The notes under the pieces: model-generated | Databases searched by the model: none | Seen by the model: only the letters and a program-made list of their open reading frames with translations | What the model was told of the DNA's origin: nothing | NCBI GenBank assembly: GCA_028287605.1 | Contig: JAQBPI010000056.1 | Coordinates: 1 to 5,686, forward strand | Reading direction: 5' to 3' | Length of the DNA: 5,686 nt | Source of the DNA: Chloroflexota bacterium | GTDB taxonomy: Bacteria; Chloroflexota; Dormibacteria; Aeolococcales; Aeolococcaceae | Part shown: positions 1 to 5,387 of the stretch, one piece after another | How positions within the stretch are numbered: the stretch's first letter is position 1 | Layout: the number at the start of each line of letters is the position of its first letter | Position numbers and translations under genes: made by a program

Positions 1-933
1 CCGGTGCGGCAGCACGTCGACGACCTCGGGCAGCGCACCGACGCCAAGCGGGCCGCCGACGCCGCCCTGGCCGCCCTCAACGCAAGCCAGGCGCGCGCCC
101 AGGGCGCGGTGGCGCGGGCCGACGGGCTGGTCGCCCAGGCGGCGAGGTTCCCGCAGCTCAGGGTCCAGCCCTGGGTCGACGCGATCGCCGCGGTCCACCC
201 GCAGCTGGCGGCGGCGACCACGCAGGACCAGTTCGACGCCGTCACCGCGGCGGTCGGCCCGCCGGCGAACGGCATCTCCGCGCTGCTGGCGGCGCGCTCG
301 GACGCATACGGGGCGATGTCCGACGCGCGCCAGGCGGTGCAGAGCGCGATCTCCTACAGGATCGACCCGGGGAGCGTCCCCTCGCAGCTCGACGCCCTGC
401 AGGCACGGCTCGACAGCACCGGCACCGCTCCCGGCTTCGGCGACGTCGCCAGCCAGGCGGGCGCGCTGGTGGCGCCGCTGCAGGCCAGGGTGGTCACCGC
501 GAGCCTGGGCGTGGGCAAGGTCATCCTGATCAGCCTCCACGACCAGAGCCTCGCCGCCTATCAGGACGGGACCACCGTCCTCACCACCCCGGTCACCACC
601 GGCCGCCCGGCCCTGCCCACCCCCACGGGCACGTTCCAGGTGCTCCGCAAGAGCCATCCCTGGACGATGCGCTCCGACTTCCCGCGCTGGTCGCCGTACT
701 GGTACCCGGACAGCCCGGTCACCTACGTGCTCTGGTTCACCAACCAGGGCCACGGCATCCACGACGCCCCCTGGCGCGGCACCTACGGCCCCGGCACCGA
801 GGCGGCCGGCTCTCACGGCTGCGTCAACGTCCCCTTCGCCGCCGAGAAGCTCCTCTTCTCGTGGGCCGACATCGGCACCCGCGTGGTCATCCGCGCGGAG
901 GCGATGAACGCCCCCGCGCCCAGCGGCCACTGA
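1..933 (+). CDS. L,D-transpeptidase (YkuD domain), 5'-truncated by window edge
   Basis: The reading frame is open from the first base, so the true start probably lies upstream; residues below count from the GTG at base 4. The last ~140 residues form a YkuD-type catalytic domain. A beta-rich start (VILISLHDQSLAAYQDG, about 173-189) is followed by a GTF segment near 209-211, a GHGIHD motif at 249-254 and the SHGCVNV signature at 270-276, with Cys273 as the predicted nucleophile and His271 beside it. Family members make 3-3 cross-links in peptidoglycan or attach proteins to it, acting outside the membrane. Residues 1 to about 165 are Ala/Gln-rich, probably helical, and may act as a spacer or wall-facing stalk; I recognise no named domain there. 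A signal peptide or membrane anchor would be expected in the missing N-terminus. The next gene appears to have its own promoter, so co-transcription is not implied. The family call is secure; the exact substrate is not visible. Confidence 0.93.
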   Translation, partial: PVRQHVDDLGQRTDAKRAADAALAALNASQARAQGAVARADGLVAQAARFPQLRVQPWVDAIAAVHPQLAAATTQDQFDAVTAAVGPPANGISALLAARSDAYGAMSDARQAVQSAISYRIDPGSVPSQLDALQARLDSTGTAPGFGDVASQAGALVAPLQARVVTASLGVGKVILISLHDQSLAAYQDGTTVLTTPVTTGRPALPTPTGTFQVLRKSHPWTMRSDFPRWSPYWYPDSPVTYVLWFTNQGHGIHDAPWRGTYGPGTEAAGSHGCVNVPFAAEKLLFSWADIGTRVVIRAEAMNAPAPSGH

Positions 934-948
934 CGCCGACGCGGCGTC
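932..948 (+). terminator. short GC hairpin at the transpeptidase stop codon, possible weak terminator
   Basis: GACGCCG (932-938) and CGGCGTC (942-948) are perfect inverted repeats around a 3-nt loop, starting inside the TGA stop codon. The hairpin lies just before a probable promoter for the next gene, where a transcription end would make sense. No T-tract follows, so it is not a classical intrinsic terminator, and 7-bp GC stems arise by chance in DNA of this composition. Confidence 0.22.
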
Positions 949-957
949 TCGGAGAGG

Positions 958-963
958 TATCCT
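958..963 (+). promoter_or_regulatory. -10-like box TATCCT for a leaderless or near-leaderless transcript
   Basis: TATCCT stands out as an AT-containing hexamer in a GC-rich gap and ends 9 nt before the ATG at 973, so transcription would begin at or next to the start codon. No convincing -35 hexamer is visible 16-19 nt upstream. A purine stretch (GGAGAGG, 951-957) lies about 15 nt from the ATG, too far for a good ribosome binding site, which also favours leaderless expression. Confidence 0.4.
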
Positions 964-972
964 CACCCCCCG

Positions 973-1395
973 ATGAACCTCTTCACCGGCATGACGAACC
1001 ATCAGGTGGTGTCGTCGATCCTCGGGTTCCTCCTCTTCAACGGATACGTCGTCCTGCTGGTGATCTCGCTGGCGGCGTTCTGGGTGACCAGCCGGCCGCG
1101 GCGGGGACGGGTGCGGGTCTCCGCGATCTGGCACATGGTCGCGGCCCTGTGGATGATGTTGGCCTTCATCTCGACGGTGTGGGCCGCGCCGGTGGAGAAG
1201 TCCTTCATCGACGCCGACCAGGTCAGTGAGCCCTTCTTCCAGGGCGTGCGCTTCCAGAAGGTGATCATCGGGCTGCTCTTCGCGGCGGTCGCGGTCGCCT
1301 GCATGCTGATCGGTGCGGTGCGCGCCGGCCGGGAGAAGCGGGCCGCCGCCCAGCGGGCGCTGCGCGAGGAGATCCCCGCCGGCGCGGGTCGCTAG
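973..1395 (+). CDS. hypothetical protein with three membrane segments
   Basis: This 140-residue protein is not one I recognise. It has three hydrophobic stretches, at about 16-38, 51-71 and 96-117, joined by a basic loop (SRPRRGRVRVS, 40-50) and a more polar loop rich in acidic residues (about 73-95, with EKSFIDADQVSEP). By the positive-inside rule the basic loop and the Arg/Lys-rich tail (118-140, GREKRAAAQRALREE) should be cytoplasmic, which puts the acidic loop outside and the N-terminus outside. There are no heme, metal or catalytic motifs. The ATG at 973 is chosen because a -10-like box sits 9 nt upstream; an in-frame ATG at 991 (residue 7) is possible, but neither has a well-spaced Shine-Dalgarno sequence. 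The gene ends 46 nt before the next start. Its hydrophobic pattern and codon use agree with a real gene, and no function can be assigned. Confidence 0.8.
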   Translation: MNLFTGMTNHQVVSSILGFLLFNGYVVLLVISLAAFWVTSRPRRGRVRVSAIWHMVAALWMMLAFISTVWAAPVEKSFIDADQVSEPFFQGVRFQKVIIGLLFAAVAVACMLIGAVRAGREKRAAAQRALREEIPAGAGR

Positions 1396-1428
1396 CCAGC
1401 CCTCCCGAGAGCCCGCCGCATCCCCTGA

Positions 1429-1434
1429 TACGCT
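1429..1434 (+). promoter_or_regulatory. -10-like box TACGCT, leaderless spacing
   Basis: TACGCT fits the TANNNT form and ends 7 nt before the ATG at 1442, the spacing expected if the transcript starts on the A of the start codon. No Shine-Dalgarno sequence lies within 5-12 nt of that ATG (only CGGGGCG) and no -35 box is evident. The arrangement repeats that seen before the gene at 973. Confidence 0.42.
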
Positions 1435-1441
1435 CGGGGCG

Positions 1442-1945
1442 ATGAGCGAGTGGCGCTGGGTGGAGATCTACACCACCTTCCTCAAGATCACCGGCGAGCT
1501 CGAGGGGCCCGCCGACCGCCGGCTCACCGACCTGGTGGCCGGGCCCGGCCCGGTGCTCGACCTGCGCGCCGCCGCGGTCGAGGCCGCCACCGATCATCAG
1601 CACCGGCTGGGCGGAGACGCGGAGCGGCTCACCGTGGTCAAGGCGGCGATCAGCCTCGTCTGCCCGCGCGACCAGGTGGGTGAGGCCGCCCGCGATCGCG
1701 AGGGCCCGGGGGAGAAGCGGCGCGTCGCCGTCCAGATCAGCGCCCAGGCGTTCTCGATGCGCGGCGAGGTGCACCTCGAGCCCGGGGTCAGCCTCCACGA
1801 CCTCCTCTGCGGCGAGGGCGCGGGCTTCATCCCGGTGACCGGTCTCTCCGCGCTGTGGCTCGCCGGCGCCGGCGAGCCGCGCGCCGTCCAGCGCGGCTTC
1901 GCGCTGCTGAACCGCGCCACCCTGGTGAGCTTCGCCCCCGTCTGA
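1442..1945 (+). CDS. uncharacterised protein with two tandem copies of a small beta-rich domain
   Basis: A soluble protein of 167 residues with no signal peptide or membrane span. Its two halves match in pattern. Residues 6-76 run VEIYTTFLKITGELEGP, RLTDLV, VLDLRAAAVEA and TVVKAAISLVCP; residues 95-166 run VAVQISAQAFSMRGEVHL, SLHDLL, FIPVTGLSALWL and FALLNRATLVSFAP. Each half thus has two beta strands around a Gly-Glu turn, a short LxDLL-like helix, a strand entering a loop, and a final strand. A charged linker (about 79-94, with EAARDREGPGEKRR) separates them. The pattern resembles small Chloroflexota-type domains of unknown function (DUF6812-like, from memory), which would need a profile search. 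The frame stays open upstream to 1313, but that part overlaps the preceding gene; ATG 1442 is chosen because it follows a leaderless-type -10 box and begins the conserved pattern. Function unknown; a two-domain adaptor or sensor is only a guess. Confidence 0.82.
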   Translation: MSEWRWVEIYTTFLKITGELEGPADRRLTDLVAGPGPVLDLRAAAVEAATDHQHRLGGDAERLTVVKAAISLVCPRDQVGEAARDREGPGEKRRVAVQISAQAFSMRGEVHLEPGVSLHDLLCGEGAGFIPVTGLSALWLAGAGEPRAVQRGFALLNRATLVSFAPV

Positions 1946-1981
1946 CGGCGGACCGCTGGACCGCGACCCACCCGTGCAGGC

Positions 1982-1987
1982 TATCCT
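1982..1987 (+). promoter_or_regulatory. -10-like box TATCCT upstream of the small membrane protein and respiratory genes
   Basis: The hexamer is identical to the one at 958-963 and lies in the gap after the stop at 1945. A start of transcription near 1994 would give a leader of about 30 nt carrying GGAG (2011-2014) before the GTG at 2026. No clear -35 is seen; TGGACC near 1957-1962 is about 19 nt away and only weakly similar. Confidence 0.3.
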
Positions 1988-2025
1988 CTGGGAGCCTCAG
2001 CTGCCGCTCCGGAGACCCCCTGCCG

Positions 2026-2160
2026 GTGGAACGCCTGATCCTCGCGCTGCGATCCGACTACGGATGCCTGGTGATCGCCCTGGTCTTCGTCGTCATCATG
2101 GTCTCGACGATCGTCTTCGCCGACATCGTCACCCCACCGGCCGCCAACCCCTTCGTGTAG
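2026..2160 (+). CDS. small single-span membrane protein (44 aa)
   Basis: A short reading frame encodes 44 residues: a short N-terminus (MERLILALRSDYG with GTG read as Met), one hydrophobic segment at about 14-35 (CLVIALVFVVIMVSTIVF is its core) and a short tail with TPPAANPF. GTG 2026 is preferred because GGAG at 2011-2014 lies 11 nt upstream and because this boundary leaves a compact, well-formed one-helix protein; the upstream extension of the same frame to 1855 is Arg-rich and overlaps the preceding gene, so it is not credible. The gene ends 86 nt before the Rieske gene on the same strand and could be an accessory membrane protein of the quinol-oxidising complex. I know of no family match. 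The evidence is composition and context only; spacing to the Shine-Dalgarno sequence is rather long. Confidence 0.6.
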   Translation: MERLILALRSDYGCLVIALVFVVIMVSTIVFADIVTPPAANPFV

Positions 2161-2186
2161 CCCTCCCGGTCCCGTCCAGGCATAGG

Positions 2187-2192
2187 TAGAAT
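2187..2192 (+). promoter_or_regulatory. possible -10 box TAGAAT for the Rieske/cytochrome b operon
   Basis: TAGAAT is a good match to a sigma-70-type -10 element and is the most AT-rich spot in the 86-nt gap before the Rieske gene. Transcription from about 2199 would give a leader of some 48 nt. No -35 hexamer is recognisable at the proper distance, so the assignment rests on the -10 and on position. The operon could also be read through from the box at 1982. Confidence 0.36.
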
Positions 2193-2246
2193 GACCCAAG
2201 CCTCCTCCCTCTCCCGGGGGGTTCCGAGCCGCCGTCGAGGGCTTTC

Positions 2247-2882
2247 ATGGGCCTGAACCCGTACGACACGCCGCGTGGCCGCCTCCATCGACTGGCGGAC
2301 ATCAGCCGCCGCCAGTTCCTGCTCTTCATGGGCATCCTGGCGGCGCTGGCGGCGTCCCTGTTCGGCGGGATCAAGACCCTGGGCTTCCTCTTCCCCAACG
2401 CCAACCTCGAGGAGCCGCTCGCCTTCACGGTGGACGTGGAGCCCGATGCGATCACCGTGGGCAACCCGCTGCAGATCACGGAGAAGCGGGTGAGCATCAT
2501 CCGCGACGACTCCGGCTACTACGCCGTCTACCTGGTCTGCACCCACCTCGGCTGCACCCCCAACTACGTGACCAACGTGACCAACGGCACCGGTGTGGCC
2601 GACGACGTGGCCAAGGAGCGCGGCGCCCGCCAGGCCGCCGAGCAGATCCCCAACGGCTGGGCGTGCCCCTGCCACGGCAGCCGCTACTACATCGACTCGA
2701 CCAACTTCTACGGGCCCGCCCCGCGCCCGATGGACTGGGTGGACGTCCAGTACAGCCCCTCGGGGAAGCTCGCGGTCGATCGCGGGAAGCTGGTGGTGCA
2801 GCGCGGAGCCGGCGTGACCACCAAGCCGGAGTGGCGGCTCGACCCCAAGACCAAGAAGGACAACGGCAAGACCCTGCCCTAG
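2247..2882 (+). CDS. petC: Rieske [2Fe-2S] iron-sulfur protein of the quinol:cytochrome oxidoreductase
   Basis: The 211-residue protein transfers electrons from quinol at the Qo site of cytochrome b to the cytochrome c subunit. Residues 1-25 are cytoplasmic and carry a twin-arginine-like SRRQFL (20-25), followed by one membrane anchor (about 25-49). The cluster domain has CTHLGC (98-103) and CPCHGS (140-145): Cys98, His100, Cys140 and His143 are the predicted cluster ligands, with Cys103-Cys142 as the stabilising disulfide. Ser145 and Tyr147 occupy the positions that raise the midpoint potential in high-potential Rieske proteins. GPAPRP (156-161) is the usual Pro-rich loop. Between Cys103 and Cys140 lie 36 residues, where classical members have about 13-16, so there is a lid insertion of some 20 residues. 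ATG 2247 follows GAGG at 2237-2240 by 6 nt. The cytochrome b gene starts 41 nt after the stop. Tat-dependent export is typical of the family. The symbol follows the petCBD order. Confidence 0.96.
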   Translation: MGLNPYDTPRGRLHRLADISRRQFLLFMGILAALAASLFGGIKTLGFLFPNANLEEPLAFTVDVEPDAITVGNPLQITEKRVSIIRDDSGYYAVYLVCTHLGCTPNYVTNVTNGTGVADDVAKERGARQAAEQIPNGWACPCHGSRYYIDSTNFYGPAPRPMDWVDVQYSPSGKLAVDRGKLVVQRGAGVTTKPEWRLDPKTKKDNGKTLP

Positions 2883-2923
2883 GGTCGGCCGAGCACGGAA
2901 CGGGAAGAGGAAGCGGAGGAGCG

Positions 2924-3658
2924 ATGAGAGCCACTGGCGCGGGAGGTCCCAATCCGCTGGTCAAGTTCGCGTCCCAGCTCTGGGGCTCGATCTTCCGGCA
3001 CGGGCTGCCCTCCACCGACAAGGTGGCGGCGCGCACCGCGCTCACCAACTTCTTCCTGCACATCCACCCGGTGCGGGTGAAGAAGTCGGCGATCCGCGTC
3101 TCCTACACCCTCTGCCTCGGCGGGCTCTCGTTCTTCCTCTTCATCCTGCTGACCATCAGCGGCCTCTTCCTGATGTTCTATTACATCCCCTCGGTGGACC
3201 AGGCCTACCAGAACATCAAGGACCTGCAGTTCGTCGAGACCTTCGGGCTGGTGACCCGCAACCTGCACCGCTGGGCGGCGCACGGCATGGTGATCACCGT
3301 CTGGCTGCACATGGCCAGGGTCTTCTACCAGGGCTCCTACAAGCCCCCGCGGGAGTTCAACTGGGCGATCGGCTCCATCCTCCTGGTGGTGACCCTGCTG
3401 CTCTCCTTCTCCGGCTACCTGCTCCCCTGGGACCAGCTGGCGGTCTGGGCGATCACCGTGGGCACCAACATGGCCAAGTACGCGCCCATCGCGGGCCCCT
3501 ACACCCGCTACGTGATGCTCGGCGGCCGCACCGTCGGCCAGGGAGCGCTGATCCGCTTCTACGTGCTCCACGTGGTCGCGTTACCGTTGATCGGCTTCAT
3601 CCTGATGGTCATCCACTTCTGGCGTGTCCGGAAGGACGGGTTCACCGGAGGCCTGTAG
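2924..3658 (+). CDS. petB: cytochrome b6-type subunit (N-terminal half of split cytochrome b)
   Basis: The 244-residue protein carries the two b hemes and parts of the Qo and Qi quinone sites. Four transmembrane helices A-D are visible (about 60-85, 112-135, 148-167 and 212-234). His115 (LHRW) and His129 (WLHMARVF) on helix B, 14 apart, and His216 (VLH) and His231 (VIHF) on helix D, 15 apart, are the heme ligands; the helix-D spacing is that of b6 rather than mitochondrial cytochrome b. PWDQ at 168-171 and Gly66, Gly67 and Gly80 of helix A are conserved. Cys64, in YTLCLGG, aligns without gaps with the Cys of cyanobacterial/plastid b6 that covalently holds heme ci. ATG 2924 is chosen for GGAGGAG at 2915-2921; the same frame is open further upstream but overlaps the Rieske gene. 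A hydrophilic N-terminus of about 55 residues precedes helix A. Subunit IV follows after 46 nt. Confidence 0.96.
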   Translation: MRATGAGGPNPLVKFASQLWGSIFRHGLPSTDKVAARTALTNFFLHIHPVRVKKSAIRVSYTLCLGGLSFFLFILLTISGLFLMFYYIPSVDQAYQNIKDLQFVETFGLVTRNLHRWAAHGMVITVWLHMARVFYQGSYKPPREFNWAIGSILLVVTLLLSFSGYLLPWDQLAVWAITVGTNMAKYAPIAGPYTRYVMLGGRTVGQGALIRFYVLHVVALPLIGFILMVIHFWRVRKDGFTGGL

Positions 3659-3704
3659 GGATGGCGAGGAACGAGTCCGCCCACCTCACAGGAGGCGCAC
3701 GGCC

Positions 3705-4280
3705 ATGGCCACGGTAGTCGGCAACGGCGGAGGCTCCCCCAACCGGCCGAACGGGGGTGGTCGCGCGACCGTCCCGAACCGCCGGGGCGTCACCGGCCCT
3801 GAGCTGGCGACGCCGCCGCTGGTCGTCCGGCGGAGGGAGGAGGAGGAGACCGTGGTCACCTTCCCCTCGCTGGTCTTCCGTGAGTTCCTCGCCGCGATGG
3901 GGATCACCGGCTTCCTGATGCTGGTCTCGACCTGGGTGAACGCCCCGCTGCTGCAGCGCGCGAACACCGCGATCACCCCCAACCCGGCCAAGGCGCCCTG
4001 GTACTTCCTCGGGCTCCAGGAGCTGCTCGAGCGCTTCCCGCCGGTGATGGCCGGGGTGGCCTTCCCCACCTTCGTGATCGTGGGGATGATCCTCACCCCC
4101 TACCTCGACAAGAACCCCAGCCGGCGGCCGCAGGACCGCAAGGTGGCGATCTCCCTGATGACCGTCTACATCATGCTCGCGGTGGCGTTCGTGGTCATCG
4201 GGGTGTTCTTCCGAGGCGTGGCCTTCACCTGGCAGTGGGACCGGGTCCTCGGGCATCCGGGGGTGAACCCGGGCACATGA
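3705..4280 (+). CDS. petD: cytochrome b C-terminal half (subunit IV), three membrane helices
   Basis: This 191-residue protein completes cytochrome b with helices E, F and G at about 58-78, 112-131 and 148-168. The Qo-site segment TPNPAKAPWYFLGLQELL (91-108) sits between E and F. The PEWY motif of classical enzymes reads A97-P98-W99-Y100 here, so the catalytic glutamate position is proline. Residues 1-50 form a hydrophilic, Gly/Asn/Pro-rich extension (GNGGG, PNGGG) ending in RRREEEE, probably cytoplasmic and disordered. The C-terminus ends shortly after helix G, without the cytochrome c fusion found in Bacillus QcrC. ATG 3705 is preferred because GGAGG at 3691-3695 is 9 nt upstream; the longer frame from 3624 would overlap the b6 gene. 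Its stop overlaps the cytochrome c start in ATGA, indicating translational coupling. The subunit identity is secure. Confidence 0.93.
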   Translation: MATVVGNGGGSPNRPNGGGRATVPNRRGVTGPELATPPLVVRRREEEETVVTFPSLVFREFLAAMGITGFLMLVSTWVNAPLLQRANTAITPNPAKAPWYFLGLQELLERFPPVMAGVAFPTFVIVGMILTPYLDKNPSRRPQDRKVAISLMTVYIMLAVAFVVIGVFFRGVAFTWQWDRVLGHPGVNPGT

Positions 4281-5239
4281 GCGCCGGCCTGACCAGGCTG
4301 TTCCTGGCCCTCTCCGCCTTCATCCTCGTGCTGACCGGCGTCGCCGCCGCCAAGGACAGCAGCGACCGGCACTACCTCGCGCTCCAGGAGCAGTACAAGC
4401 GCGACTACCCGGACTCCAAGTTCGACGTCGCCGTGCAGCAGCTCTTCCCGCAGTTCACCGAGGCCAAGCGGGGCGACACCTTCCGGGTCGAGCGCTGCAT
4501 CAGCTGCCACGTGCCCGACCTGACCATCGTCGGTCCGCAGAAGGGCGCGGAGCGGCTGGTCAAGGACTTCCTCAAGTACGAGCCCAAGCACGACGAGATC
4601 GCCAAGACCTACGGGCTGACGCTGGTCCACCCGGCGACGATCACCCAGCAGCTCTACGACAAGTACGGCGAGGAGAGCTACGCGACCTCGGACGGCTTCC
4701 ACCCGTACACCATCGCCGGCGACAAGCCCGGCACCACCGACACGGTCAAGCTGCCGGGCTTCATCCCTCGCTTCCTCAGCCCGGCGCAGAACGGTGGCCG
4801 CGAGTTGGGCCTCGACTCGGTGGGCTGCATCACCTGCCACAACGGCGGGCGGCTCTCGCTCACCGACAGCGAGTCGCACCTCAACCTGATCATCAACCCC
4901 GAGTTCACCTGGACCGAGGGGGCGTCGCTCTACTACAAGTACTGCGCCACCTGCCACGGCGGCCTCGGCGAGGGCAAGATCGGCCCGCCGCTCTCCAACC
5001 AGGACCGGCTCGGCTACTTCAACGAGGACTACTACTACCGGTGCATCGAGTACGGGTACACCGACTTCGAGCACCTCGGCAGCGTGATGCCGGCGTGGGG
5101 CTCGGCCGCGCCCGACTTCCACTACGACCCGATCCGTGACAAGCAGTCGGGGAAGGTGACCCGGGTGCTGTCCGAGGATCAGATCAGCATCCTGGTGCAG
5201 TTCATTCGGCACTGGGAGCAGTACCAGACCCTGCCGTGA
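4277..5239 (+). CDS. membrane-anchored triheme cytochrome c, electron acceptor subunit
   Basis: The 320-residue protein has an N-terminal hydrophobic segment (about 6-24) that can be an uncleaved anchor or a signal peptide ending near AAA (23-25); there is no lipobox Cys. Three heme c attachment motifs are present: CISCH (74-78), CITCH (184-188) and CATCH (223-227). The last lies in a recognisable class I cytochrome c domain (about 214-315: GASLYYKYCATCHGG, then GPPLSN, then VMPAWG), with Met271 as the likely sixth ligand. The first two hemes are separated by 105 residues and belong to a larger domain with several His residues (for example 118, 142) that could be axial ligands. By position it takes the place of cytochrome c1 or f, accepting electrons from the Rieske protein outside the membrane. 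ATG 4277 overlaps the subunit IV stop by 4 nt; an earlier in-frame GTG at 4235 lies within that gene. The downstream acceptor is not visible. Confidence 0.93.
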   Translation: MSAGLTRLFLALSAFILVLTGVAAAKDSSDRHYLALQEQYKRDYPDSKFDVAVQQLFPQFTEAKRGDTFRVERCISCHVPDLTIVGPQKGAERLVKDFLKYEPKHDEIAKTYGLTLVHPATITQQLYDKYGEESYATSDGFHPYTIAGDKPGTTDTVKLPGFIPRFLSPAQNGGRELGLDSVGCITCHNGGRLSLTDSESHLNLIINPEFTWTEGASLYYKYCATCHGGLGEGKIGPPLSNQDRLGYFNEDYYYRCIEYGYTDFEHLGSVMPAWGSAAPDFHYDPIRDKQSGKVTRVLSEDQISILVQFIRHWEQYQTLP

Positions 5240-5256
5240 TCGGGGAGGAGCGTCGT

Positions 5257-5385
5257 ATGCGTCGCGGCACCAGCAGCACGGTGCGAGCCTTCGTGGGCAC
5301 CATGGTCATGTTCGTGGTGCTGCTGATCGGCACCTTCGTCGTCATCCTTCTCGAGCACTACCTCGAGAACTTCAAGAGCCACTGA
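5257..5385 (+). CDS. small single-span membrane protein (42 aa)
   Basis: A reading frame of 42 residues with a basic N-terminus (MRRGTSSTVR), one hydrophobic helix at about 11-32 and an acidic/aromatic tail (EHYLENFKSH). A strong GGAGGAG at 5244-5250 lies 6 nt before the ATG, and the gene starts 17 nt after the cytochrome c stop, so it is almost certainly translated as part of the operon. The predicted topology is N-in, C-out. The size and layout recall small subunits of respiratory complexes, such as PetG/L/M/N of b6f or subunit IIa of ba3-type oxidases, but I see no specific sequence match. A role as an accessory subunit of the b6/Rieske/cytochrome c complex is inferred from position alone. 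Confidence 0.75.
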   Translation: MRRGTSSTVRAFVGTMVMFVVLLIGTFVVILLEHYLENFKSH

Positions 5386-5387
5386 CG

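Noticed and set aside
861..1229. A + strand open frame overlapping the transpeptidase end and the three-helix membrane protein
   Set aside because: Its Arg/Gly/Pro-rich translation has no pattern, and it overlaps two better-supported genes in other frames.
2058..2675. A 205-codon - strand open frame across the Rieske gene
   Set aside because: It overlaps the Cys/His-motif-bearing Rieske gene, has no recognisable domain, and has the His/Gly/Val/Asp-rich composition of a shadow frame.
2663..2923. Upstream extension of the cytochrome b6 frame into the Rieske gene
   Set aside because: The extension is Arg/Gln/Gly-rich, overlaps the Rieske coding region, and the ATG at 2924 has its own GGAGGAG.
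2879..3571. A 230-codon - strand open frame opposite cytochrome b6
   Set aside because: It is an antisense shadow with no membrane or domain pattern, while the + strand has all heme ligands.
3581..3583. A TTA leucine codon in cytochrome b6, rare in such GC-rich DNA, considered as a regulatory codon or transfer sign
   Set aside because: It is an isolated codon in a conserved helix-D segment; one rare codon is not evidence of bldA-like control or of foreign origin.
4166..5212. A 348-codon open frame on the - strand opposite the cytochrome c gene
   Set aside because: Its composition (Val/Ala/Arg/Glu/Gly repeats) is the usual antisense shadow of a GC-rich gene, and the + strand carries three heme motifs with correct gene boundaries.
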